A stretch of 64,000 bases of DNA from assembly GCF_003692965.1 (NCBI RefSeq), contig NZ_REHC01000014.1, positions 1-64,000 on the forward strand. Direction: 5' to 3'. The translations under genes were made by a program, and so were the position numbers. The notes beneath the pieces are model-generated. The model searched no databases. It was not told the origin of the DNA and worked only from the letters and a program-made list of their open reading frames with translations. This DNA comes from Lactobacillus sp. ESL0246. Lineage in GTDB: Bacteria > Bacillota > Bacilli > Lactobacillales > Lactobacillaceae. This document shows, piece after piece, positions 1 to 10,770 of this stretch; the stretch's first letter is position 1, and each line of letters starts with the position of its first letter.

Positions 1-183
1 TAATGGAAGGCTTCTTTGGCATTTTAAAGAGAAATGTTTTATGGGTTTGAAAAAAATTTTAAGAATCTAACTGAATTAGAACAGGCGATCAGAGAATATA
101 TCGATTATTACAATAATGAAAGAATCAAAATAAAATTAAAAGGACTAGCCCCGATAAAATATCGGGAACTAGTCCTAAGTTAA
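1..183 (+). pseudogene. C-terminal remnant of IS3-family (IS150-like) transposase, frameshifted
   Basis: The sequence encodes the end of an IS3/IS150-group integrase-type transposase. The frame from base 3 reads MEGFFGILK, and the frame from base 31 continues EMFYGFEKN through the typical YIDYYNNERI and LAPIKYR motifs to the stop at 181-183. The two frames differ by what looks like loss of two bases in a GAGA run near 28-33, so even this fragment is broken. The 5' part lies outside the window. The last codons overlap a strong hairpin (about 141-178). Confidence is high for the family and moderate for the exact lesion. Confidence 0.8.
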
Positions 184-192
184 AGTTTAATA

Positions 193-215
193 ATCTGTCC
201 TAATTTTAGGGTTCA
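193..215 (+). repeat. Probable right terminal inverted repeat of the IS remnant
   Basis: About ten bases after the transposase stop the sequence reads TCTGTCCTAATTTTAGGGTT and then CA. IS3-family elements end in ...CA with a terminal repeat of this kind close to the transposase stop. A diverged copy of the same string lies at 4279-4299, which supports it as the element end. The matching left repeat is not in the window. Confidence 0.55.
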
Positions 216-306
216 GATCATTTTTTGGTTATCTACTTTTTTGAACAAAATAATGAAGAAATTTCAAATTGGAATAATATTTTTTTGCTATAAAAGGGTT
301 AAGTAA

Positions 307-2100
307 ATGAAAAAAAATAGTGTTTTAGATAACTTACGCTGGCTTACCAACTTTATGGGTAAAGAAAAGTTCAACTTGATTTCATGGCCATTAGTTGCAA
401 GCTTCATCAATTTATTGCTTACTTTATTAACTTCAGCACTGCCAGCAGTGGTAGTGTGGACTTTTAGTAGCAGATATCAACTACAAACCAAATTGTTGCT
501 ATTAGTTATAGTAAGTTTAATTATCGGATTCTTAAGTTGGCTTTCTGGTTGGTATGATCGAAAGATGTTTTGGGAGAATACAAAGCTAAGTATGAGATTG
601 GCTGTAAAAGATGCCGAATTATATTTAACACAGGATTTTGCTGATAGTTTATCTCATGAAAAGCAGCAGGAACGCTTTACTAGCACACAATATGCTTTTT
701 CAAATGAAACAACTGGCGTTGGCATTTTTATTCCAGCATTAAGTAGTTTTGTTTCAACTTTACTAACCTTAATTATTGTCTCGCTTTTGACAGTTAAAGT
801 TAGCTGGTTAGTGTTGATCTTAATTTGGTTAAGTATAGGAATGTCAGATTATCTATTGAAGCAATTTACAATCAAGCGGCGTGCCATGCGTGGACAAATA
901 GATCGCGAGCAGCTTAAGTATCAATACTATACTAAAATTAGCTTTGATGAAAATGCTAGTGATGATATTCGTCTTTATCACATGGCGCCTGTAATTGAGC
1001 AAAAAATAAGTGTCTTGCAGAAGAAAATTGAAGCAAGTGAGCGTGCAATTTCGCATGTAAAAGTTAAAACTGAAAATCTAATTCAATTGATTGGTTTTGT
1101 TCGGTTTGGATTAAGCTTTTGCTTGTTACTTTTAGCTATTAAGCAAGGAAAATTGAATGTTAGCCAGTTTACTTTTTATTTTAGTTTAATTGCGAGCATT
1201 GAGATAGTAATTAAAAGTAATTGGCAAAGTCAATTAAATTTACGTTCGGCTAATAGTGATCTGAATGTTGGTCGCAGTTACTTTGATAGTGTGAAAACGG
1301 TAATTTCTGAGAAAAAAACAGCTGAGTTAATGTTGCCTACTGAGCTTAACATTAAGTTTGACCATGTATGTTTTGGCTATGAAGCAAGTAAACTTATTAT
1401 TAAAGACCTTAGCTTAGAAATTAGAGCTCATGAGCATCTTGCTTTTGTTGGCCGTAATGGAGCCGGTAAAACAACCTTGATGATGCTACTAATGGGATAT
1501 TTAAAACCAACTTCGGGTAAAATTTATTTTGGAGAAATTGACAGCAGTCAGTTGAGTACCCAGCAGCAATTAGGACTTTTTTCAGCCATGTTTCAGGAAA
1601 ATACAGTTTTGGCAACAGATATTTTACATAACTTATCTGTTAAAGCAATAGCAAATCCAGTAAGAGCAGAAAATGAACTTAAACTAGTGGGATTATCAGC
1701 TAAAGTTAAACAGCTAGAAAAAGGATTAGAAACACCTTTAACTAAATATGTGTGGGATAATGGGCAAAACTTTTCGGGTGGTGAACTAGAAAGTTTAATG
1801 CTGGCTCGAGCATTGTATAAGTCAGCGCCGATGATGATTTTAGATGAGCCAACTGCAGCTTTGGATGCACTTAGTGAAAAGAGTTTGTATGAACAAATTG
1901 CGAAATTAATGCGCGGAAAAACTACGATTTTTATTTCGCACCGTTTAGCTTCAACAGCTGCTAGTGATCGTGTCTGCTTTATGGAAAACGGACAAATTGC
2001 TGGGTTGGGGAAACATAAGGTCTTATTAAAAAATAACGCAGCATATTATAACCTTTATCAAAGTCAAGCCAAATACTATCAAGAAGGAGGCAAGGTATGA
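307..2100 (+). CDS. ABC exporter half-transporter, permease plus ATPase (first of pair)
   Basis: The product is a 597-residue fused half-transporter. The N-terminal ~310 residues carry about five or six hydrophobic membrane spans, and the C-terminal part is an ABC ATPase. Walker A GRNGAGKTT is near residue 382, the signature FSGGE near 489, Walker B MMILDEPTAALD near 509, and the H-loop ISHRLAST near 541. All catalytic positions are present. The stop overlaps the start of the next gene by four bases, so the two products are likely translated together and form a heterodimeric exporter. AAAAGGG at about 293-299 may serve as the ribosome site. The substrate is unknown. The pair is bracketed by two IS remnants, which suggests acquisition. 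Confidence 0.85.
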   Translation: MKKNSVLDNLRWLTNFMGKEKFNLISWPLVASFINLLLTLLTSALPAVVVWTFSSRYQLQTKLLLLVIVSLIIGFLSWLSGWYDRKMFWENTKLSMRLAVKDAELYLTQDFADSLSHEKQQERFTSTQYAFSNETTGVGIFIPALSSFVSTLLTLIIVSLLTVKVSWLVLILIWLSIGMSDYLLKQFTIKRRAMRGQIDREQLKYQYYTKISFDENASDDIRLYHMAPVIEQKISVLQKKIEASERAISHVKVKTENLIQLIGFVRFGLSFCLLLLAIKQGKLNVSQFTFYFSLIASIEIVIKSNWQSQLNLRSANSDLNVGRSYFDSVKTVISEKKTAELMLPTELNIKFDHVCFGYEASKLIIKDLSLEIRAHEHLAFVGRNGAGKTTLMMLLMGYLKPTSGKIYFGEIDSSQLSTQQQLGLFSAMFQENTVLATDILHNLSVKAIANPVRAENELKLVGLSAKVKQLEKGLETPLTKYVWDNGQNFSGGELESLMLARALYKSAPMMILDEPTAALDALSEKSLYEQIAKLMRGKTTIFISHRLASTAASDRVCFMENGQIAGLGKHKVLLKNNAAYYNLYQSQAKYYQEGGKV

Positions 2101-3944
2101 AAGAGTGGGGCAAAATCAAACAGCTTTTGAAGGAGAGCAATAGTTTATCACCACATATCTTAACTTTACAGATAGCTCAGGCAATTGTTACTAGTAGTGC
2201 TAATATTCTGCAGGTCTTTATGGTTGCCTTCGAAGTGCAAACTTTGTTAGCAGGGGAAATTATTCAAGCATTAACTGTTGGCATATTTTTTTTAGTTGGA
2301 CAGTTCTTAATTAATTTGGTGTCAAATTGTCTTAGCGAAGCAACTGATAGGCAAAGTAGGCTACTGAACTTTCGCGCGCAAACGGAAATTTCTAAGCATT
2401 TAGTAGAAGTTGACTATGAAACTTTTATGGATGCTAATTTTCGTCAACTTTATAGTGACATTGAGTCTGGATTTCAATTTACTGGTGGGTTTCAGGCCTT
2501 TATTCAGAACGTGGTCAAAGATTTTACTAGTTTCATTGTTACTCTATTTACTTCGGGTTCGGTTGTTATGTTAGTGTTGGTGAAATGTTGGCAACAGTTG
2601 ACTCAACCGTTTGAAAAATTTTGGCTTGTCTTAGGGTTAGCCTTGGCAGTAATTTTACCATTATTTGTATCAAGCAAGGCGGGCAAACTATCTGGTAAGA
2701 TTTTTCAACAATTTTTTGAAGTTAATACAAAATTTAACCGTCTATTGTCTTACTACTTCGACTATGCCTTTAAAGATATCAGCATTAATAAGCTTTTGCG
2801 CTTATTTGATCCTACTAACAGTTATCTTAATAAAGCTGAAGAACAAGTTATCGCTGGAGTTAGCATTGATGAAAAAATTCAAAATAAGGCATTAAGCGTT
2901 TATTTGTATTCGGATCTGTTGACTAATCTTATAATTGGTCTAATGTACGTTGTGTTTGGATTATTCATTTTAAGAAGCAAGGCCTTGAATATTGCTAGTC
3001 TGATTGCAGCAGTTGGAACTTTACAATTATTAATTGCTAGTCTTGGTAGGCTATTTAGCTCCTGGGGTAATCGTATGGCTTCTTTTAAAACGATGGAACA
3101 GTACCATAAGTTTATGTCGATGGGTATTATAAAGACAGGGCTGACTAAGACTAAACCATTAATTACGGGTCAATACTTTGAGATTAAATTTGATCACGTT
3201 TCTTATTGCTACCCTGGACAAGAAAAGCCGGCATTAAATGATGTCTGCTTAACTTTTAAGAGTAATACCAGAACGGCTTTAGTTGGCCCTAACGGTAGTG
3301 GTAAAACTACATTAGTCAAATTACTACTTCGCTTAATTAAACCAACTAGTGGAAAAATTTTGTTAAATGGACAAAATATTAACAAAATTCTTCTTGACGA
3401 TTACCAACACTTTTTTGCGGTAGTTTCTCAGCACTTCTTTTTAGGTGCGGATTCACTGGCAGATGTACTGTCAGTTGGTGTTAAGAAAGACAAAGCTAAA
3501 GCTGTGTCAGCTTTAGTAGAAGCTGGATTAAAAAAGCGCCTTGAACAATTACCTTTAGGAATTGAAACATCAGTTTCCAATACTTTAAATGCAAATGGTA
3601 TAAACTTTTCAGGTGGTGAACAACAAAAGATTGCTATTGCTCGAGCAGTGTATCGTGACAGTCAATTTTATGTTTTGGACGAGCCAACAGCAGCACTTGA
3701 TCCTATTTCGGAAGCAGAAGTATTTGATCAGTTTGATCTACTTACCCATGGAAAAACTGCCCTCTTTATTTCGCACCGCATGAGTTCAACTCGTGCAAGT
3801 GATCAGATTTATGTTTTAAAACAAGGAAAAGTTCTTGAATCAGGACAGCATCAATCCTTAATGGCTAAGCATGGCTTATACTACGAGATGTATAGCGCTC
3901 AAGCCGAATTCTTTATTAAAAAAGAAAAGTTGCAAACAAAGTGA
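2097..3944 (+). CDS. ABC exporter half-transporter, permease plus ATPase (second of pair)
   Basis: This is a 615-residue partner of the preceding gene with the same layout: membrane domain in residues 1-330, then an ABC ATPase. Walker A GPNGSGKTT lies near residue 396, FSGGEQQ near 503, FYVLDEPTAALD near 524 and ISHRMSST near 557. A strong AAGGAGG (2084-2090) precedes the ATG, which overlaps the stop of the first gene (ATGA). Both subunits have a complete signature and Walker B glutamate, so neither site is obviously degenerate. Multidrug, peptide or lipid export is possible. No bacteriocin or peptidase gene sits beside it to suggest the cargo. Confidence 0.85.
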   Translation: MKEWGKIKQLLKESNSLSPHILTLQIAQAIVTSSANILQVFMVAFEVQTLLAGEIIQALTVGIFFLVGQFLINLVSNCLSEATDRQSRLLNFRAQTEISKHLVEVDYETFMDANFRQLYSDIESGFQFTGGFQAFIQNVVKDFTSFIVTLFTSGSVVMLVLVKCWQQLTQPFEKFWLVLGLALAVILPLFVSSKAGKLSGKIFQQFFEVNTKFNRLLSYYFDYAFKDISINKLLRLFDPTNSYLNKAEEQVIAGVSIDEKIQNKALSVYLYSDLLTNLIIGLMYVVFGLFILRSKALNIASLIAAVGTLQLLIASLGRLFSSWGNRMASFKTMEQYHKFMSMGIIKTGLTKTKPLITGQYFEIKFDHVSYCYPGQEKPALNDVCLTFKSNTRTALVGPNGSGKTTLVKLLLRLIKPTSGKILLNGQNINKILLDDYQHFFAVVSQHFFLGADSLADVLSVGVKKDKAKAVSALVEAGLKKRLEQLPLGIETSVSNTLNANGINFSGGEQQKIAIARAVYRDSQFYVLDEPTAALDPISEAEVFDQFDLLTHGKTALFISHRMSSTRASDQIYVLKQGKVLESGQHQSLMAKHGLYYEMYSAQAEFFIKKEKLQTK

Positions 3945-4099
3945 GTGGTAGGATTTATTGGTTAATCGAATAATTTTTTAATATGATAGACTTGTATTCT
4001 TGAAATACTAACTCTTCTTACAATTTGTGAAATCGGTGCAGTTAAAATGAAAAATGGGGAAGTTATAGACTAATCTTTTTTGTGGATTAGGAGAATCAA

Positions 4100-4146
4100 G
4101 CGCATATAAAGACGAGTACCGCCTTTATATGCGCCTTATTTTTGTT
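4100..4146 (+). terminator. Rho-independent terminator after the ABC exporter pair
   Basis: GCGCATATAAA (4100-4110) pairs perfectly with TTTATATGCGC (4124-4134), followed by CTTATTTTTGTT. It lies about 155 bases after the second ABC gene, so the transcript would have a long 3' leader-free tail. Confidence 0.75.
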
Positions 4147-4220
4147 ATTCTTTAATTTTCCTCTGTTCTTCTTCGGCCTGAAGTACTATATAACTATTTG
4201 ATATACTTAACTTTGAGTAG

Positions 4221-4299
4221 AAAAAGAACTAGCTCCGATAAAATATCGAAAACTAGTTCTAGATTAAAGTTTAAAAATCTGTCCTAATTTTGAGATTCA
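4221..4299 (+). mobile_element. Second, diverged copy of the IS 3' end
   Basis: This stretch aligns with bases 138-215: an inverted repeat around CCGATAAAATATCG, then TTAAAGTTTA, then TCTGTCCTAATTTT and ATTCA. It is in the same orientation as the first remnant. The outer stem differs by paired changes (AGGACTAG/CTAGTCCT versus AGAACTAG/CTAGTTCT), so the hairpin is preserved. Only about 80 bases of the element remain. Confidence 0.6.
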
Positions 4300-4338
4300 C
4301 ACCCAAATTAAGAAAATGCGTTTTTGTTACTTATAACT

Positions 4339-7779
<3,441 letters not shown>

Positions 7780-7785
7780 CTAAAA

Positions 7786-7857
7786 AATAAAAACCCGCGA
7801 ACTCAAAGAAGACTCCTTGTTAAGACAACAATAGAATTTTCTTTATGTTCTCGGGTT
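7786..7857 (-). terminator. Conditional terminator in front of the EIIBCA gene
   Basis: On the minus strand AACCCGAGAAC..AAAGAA pairs with TTCTTTGAGTTCGCGGGTT and is followed by TTTTTATTTTTTA. Its 5' arm overlaps the antiterminator motif at 7854-7882, the classical arrangement in which LicT/BglG binding prevents terminator folding. Confidence 0.85.
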
Positions 7858-7882
7858 AATGCCTGTAAACAGTAACACACCG
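7854..7882 (-). promoter_or_regulatory. RAT (ribonucleic antiterminator) site for the LicT-type protein
   Basis: The minus strand reads GTGTGTTACTG, a short loop, CAGGCATTAACC. This matches the BglG/LicT-family RAT pattern and overlaps the terminator arm. The same core recurs at 8848-8876 before the antiterminator gene itself. Confidence 0.8.
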
Positions 7883-7894
7883 TTCAAACTTTGA

Positions 7895-8785
7895 TTAATT
7901 ATTGATTGGACCTTGACCTGAATTTTTGGCTTGCTTGTTACTTTGTCGATGAGTAACTCGCCAAACATGAAGCGTTAAATAAACCTCATCATCAGGTTGC
8001 AATTTCCAACCAGCTTGATTTGATAAATAAGTGCCGATCTTTAAAACTGCCTCATATGCTTTATTGTACTTAACTTTCATTAATTCAAGCAAAGAATGAT
8101 CAAGTTCACTACCAGTATCTTCATCACCAATTGGATAAAGATGCCGTACCATAAATAAACGCAAATGAGTCATAAACCGACTGAAATTAAAGGATTCGGT
8201 ATCAAGCTGCATGCCATACTGATATTCGATTATCTCAACTACTCCACGGATCAGTTTGGTAATTTTTACAGTATCCTGCAACTTGGTTTGACTAGAACCC
8301 GCATTAATGAAGTGATAGGTTAAATAAACTGCTTCCGATTGTGGAAAAGCTAGATTCGTTTTTTGTTCTATCAGCTTTAATGCATCTTTAGCAACACCAT
8401 ACTCTTTAGGAAAGAGCTTATTCATTTCCCAACTTAATGTGTCTGGCCCCAATTCAAACCCTTCATCAGTTCTTTTAAGCATAAAATCAATATGATCAGC
8501 TAAAACCATGTACTGATAATCAGAAAACTTTACCTGCAGTCGCTTTGAAACTAGGTCAGTAACAATAGATGTTAAAGACAAGGTTCGTTGATCTATATCT
8601 TTGATATTATCAATCATTTTGATATTTTTCTCAACCGCAACAAAACGACGAGTAATTTTTTCTTCGTCAATGGCATCACCCGGTTTTTTGCCAAAGCCAA
8701 TTCCATTACCAATTACTACCCAATCGACACCAGATTTATCCGACACCAAAGCAGCGTTATTGTTAAAATTTTTACGAAATTTCAC
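7895..8785 (-). CDS. licT: BglG/LicT-family transcription antiterminator
   Basis: The 296-residue protein has an N-terminal RNA-binding CAT domain (about 1-55, beginning MKFRKNFNNNAALV with GKKPGD) followed by two PTS regulation domains. Conserved PRD histidines are visible in LADHIDF and YLTYHFI (PRD1), and in MTHLRLF, VRHLYPI and LTLHVWR (PRD2). Phosphorylation by HPr and by the cognate EII normally sets its activity. It precedes the EIIBCA and glucosidase genes on the same strand, and RAT-terminator switches lie before both it and bglP, so it should control its own synthesis as well as theirs. Confidence 0.9.
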   Translation of the reverse strand: MKFRKNFNNNAALVSDKSGVDWVVIGNGIGFGKKPGDAIDEEKITRRFVAVEKNIKMIDNIKDIDQRTLSLTSIVTDLVSKRLQVKFSDYQYMVLADHIDFMLKRTDEGFELGPDTLSWEMNKLFPKEYGVAKDALKLIEQKTNLAFPQSEAVYLTYHFINAGSSQTKLQDTVKITKLIRGVVEIIEYQYGMQLDTESFNFSRFMTHLRLFMVRHLYPIGDEDTGSELDHSLLELMKVKYNKAYEAVLKIGTYLSNQAGWKLQPDDEVYLTLHVWRVTHRQSNKQAKNSGQGPINN

Positions 8786-8803
8786 TCAGCATACTCCTGT
8801 CCC

Positions 8804-8850
8804 AATAAAAAAACCTATGAGCAGCACAAAAAACTTGTTGTTCATAGGTT
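8804..8850 (-). terminator. Conditional terminator in front of the licT-like gene
   Basis: On the minus strand AACCTATGAAC..A pairs with GCTCATAGGTT, followed by TTTTTTATT. It overlaps the RAT core at 8848-8876 and so forms a second antitermination switch, acting on the whole operon. Confidence 0.8.
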
Positions 8851-8876
8851 CATGCCTGATCGAATCAGTAACACAC
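8848..8876 (-). promoter_or_regulatory. RAT site in the leader of the licT-like gene
   Basis: The minus strand reads GTGTGTTACTG, a loop, CAGGCATGAACC. The stem-forming and loop bases match the site before bglP (7854-7882). Confidence 0.78.
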
Positions 8877-8891
8877 TTATTTACTTATAAA

Positions 8892-8920
8892 ATTATACAT
8901 CATTGTTAAAGCGATTTCAA
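8892..8920 (-). promoter_or_regulatory. Sigma-A promoter of the beta-glucoside operon with cre-like site in the spacer
   Basis: On the minus strand TTGAAA (8915-8920) and a perfect TATAAT (8892-8897) are separated by 17 bases. The spacer contains TGAAATCGCTTTAA (8906-8919), close to the CcpA cre consensus with two differences, so glucose repression at the promoter is plausible. Confidence 0.75.
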
Positions 8921-9044
8921 TACTTATTTACGTATTTTTCATCAGCATTTATTTAGTTATAAATATTTGTACTTAAGCAAAATATATATTTTAATATTAA
9001 TTACTACTTTTTGTTCCCACCAAATAGAAAAAAGGTTTACTTTA

Positions 9045-9980
9045 ATGACCACGAAGACACAAAATTATTCGTTAAAACAACGCTTTTTAAATTCAATTAT
9101 TGTTTTATTCTTGGGGATGCTCTTTTATTTGGGTATCACATTAGTATTTTTTGGCTCTGGAATTGGTAATGCATATCTTATCAAAAATAATTCCGAAAAA
9201 GCTAGCTCCAATCTAACAGCCCAAAAAATCCGCAAGAATCAACAGCATAAGACTACTTATGATGCCAGTAAAACTGAATCTGTTAGTACCGTTAAGCTAA
9301 TTAAATCACAGTCTCAAAAGGCATATAGTATTGGGCAGGTTTCAATTCCTGCTGTTAATATTCATGTGCCGCTATTTGCTGGATATGGCAAAAACAATCA
9401 AAATTTATCATATGGTGTCGTTACTTGCCTTCCTAATCGATCCATGGGAGGGAATAATAATTATGTTCTTGCCGGACATTATATGGGTTCAGCCAATGCA
9501 GCGGTTCTAGATAATCTGCACTTAACTAAACCAGGTGATCTTGTTTATATCACAGATTTACGCAACATCTATCTTTATCGCATTAAAAAGATTTCTGTAG
9601 AAATCAAACCTAACCAAATTGAAGTAGAAAATAATGTCAGAAACAAACCAATGATCACATTAATAACTTGTTCTGATTTTAATACATCAAAATACGGCTA
9701 TGGTGCTAATCGAACGGTAGCTCAGGGAAAACTGGTCGGTCAAGCCAGCGCTAGTATAACCAATCTAAGGATCGCTGAGCTAATTAAATCTAAGAATAAG
9801 GCCTATAGTGCCCAAAACAAGTTAATTTTAACAAATAAAAAAGTCATTCATAAAAGCTGTCCTCGGGCAGCTGCTCAACCCAAGTTCTATCAAAACCAGT
9901 CCTTTATTAAAATTTCAATTATCACATTCAATATTATTTTTCTAATTATCATTAGTTGGTTACTTATAAAAATTTGGTAA
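9045..9980 (+). CDS. Sortase, class A-like, with an extra C-terminal membrane segment
   Basis: The transpeptidase anchors LPxTG proteins to the cell wall. Catalytic residues are H145 (VLAGHYM), C209 (TLITCSD) and R223 (ANRTVAQ). An N-terminal span (about 12-45) is followed by a long Lys/Ser-rich linker and the sortase barrel (about 95-235). A second strongly hydrophobic segment closes the protein (about 287-311), which is unusual for class A. The ATG at 9045 is preferred to an upstream in-frame ATG at 8967 because AAAGG lies a suitable distance upstream and the extra residues fit poorly. The convergent neighbour encodes an LPQTG adhesin, a likely substrate. Confidence 0.85.
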   Translation: MTTKTQNYSLKQRFLNSIIVLFLGMLFYLGITLVFFGSGIGNAYLIKNNSEKASSNLTAQKIRKNQQHKTTYDASKTESVSTVKLIKSQSQKAYSIGQVSIPAVNIHVPLFAGYGKNNQNLSYGVVTCLPNRSMGGNNNYVLAGHYMGSANAAVLDNLHLTKPGDLVYITDLRNIYLYRIKKISVEIKPNQIEVENNVRNKPMITLITCSDFNTSKYGYGANRTVAQGKLVGQASASITNLRIAELIKSKNKAYSAQNKLILTNKKVIHKSCPRAAAQPKFYQNQSFIKISIITFNIIFLIIISWLLIKIW

Positions 9981-10550
9981 TCGACTAAATTTTCATCATT
10001 AAGTTTGCTTACCCCTAAGATCATCACGCCACAATATTCTAAGCTCGAAATTAATGGTAATGGCTATGATCTATGAATTAAGACTATCAAACAATCGATT
10101 CATAATAGTCTATATTAGATAATCTAATTTTTCAGGCAAAATAACATGGCATTCAAAATTATTATGGATTTAACACTCCAAACCAATATCACAGTTTATT
10201 GTTGCACAAAAAAGAAGAAGAAATACATATTATTACTTTTACATTTGACGTGATTCAGTAGATAGTCATGAACTACCTATAACTTCTTAATTATTGATAA
10301 ATAATTAACAGTCGAGAACCATAATTAGCTATTAATTTTAATTGCAATCTTATATTTTATACTTATAAAAAATTAATTAAATTATAGCCAATAATAAACA
10401 ACTCAAAAGAAAAGTCAGTAAAAATGTGATCAAAATTCGCAATATTGAGAGACAATTTAATACATCACTAAAAAACGTATGTAATTTCCAATATTAATCT
10501 GAAGAGTGATATTAACAAATTTTTAAATATAAAGAAAAGCTTATGTCTTT
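9981..10550. other. Gene-free AT-rich spacer between sortase and adhesin
   Basis: No open frame of convincing length or ribosome site was seen on either strand, and no terminator for the sortase gene is obvious. Nothing recognised. Confidence 0.5.
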
Positions 10551-10560
10551 TTTATCCAAA

Positions 10561-10607
10561 TAAAAAACCTATTGATTGGATATCATAGGAATATCTATCA
10601 ACAGGTT
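10561..10607 (-). terminator. Terminator downstream of the adhesin gene
   Basis: On the minus strand AACCTGTTGAT pairs with ATCAATAGGTT (one mismatch), followed by TTTTTTATTT. It lies about 165 bases past the adhesin stop. Confidence 0.65.
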
Positions 10608-10770
10608 TTATCACAGAGCCTTAATTAAACATCAGTTTAACTATCAGCAATATTTTTTAATAATCAAACAAATTTAAGAACTGACATGAAAAGAAACTAT
10701 TTAAGTTTATAAGTATACTTATTAAAAAGGCTAACTTGATTAATTGTATCTATAGATCAACATTTATGAA

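Larger units (their letters stand above)
3945..4338. other. Gene-free spacer with terminator and IS remnant
   Basis: No plausible coding frame was seen. The stretch holds the exporter terminator (4100-4146) and the second IS-end remnant (4221-4299). The rest is AT-rich with no recognised signal. Confidence 0.6.

Noticed and set aside
8588-8909. Two ~100-residue plus-strand frames over the licT start and leader
   Set aside because: They lie antisense to a clear antiterminator gene and its RAT/terminator, with no ribosome site.
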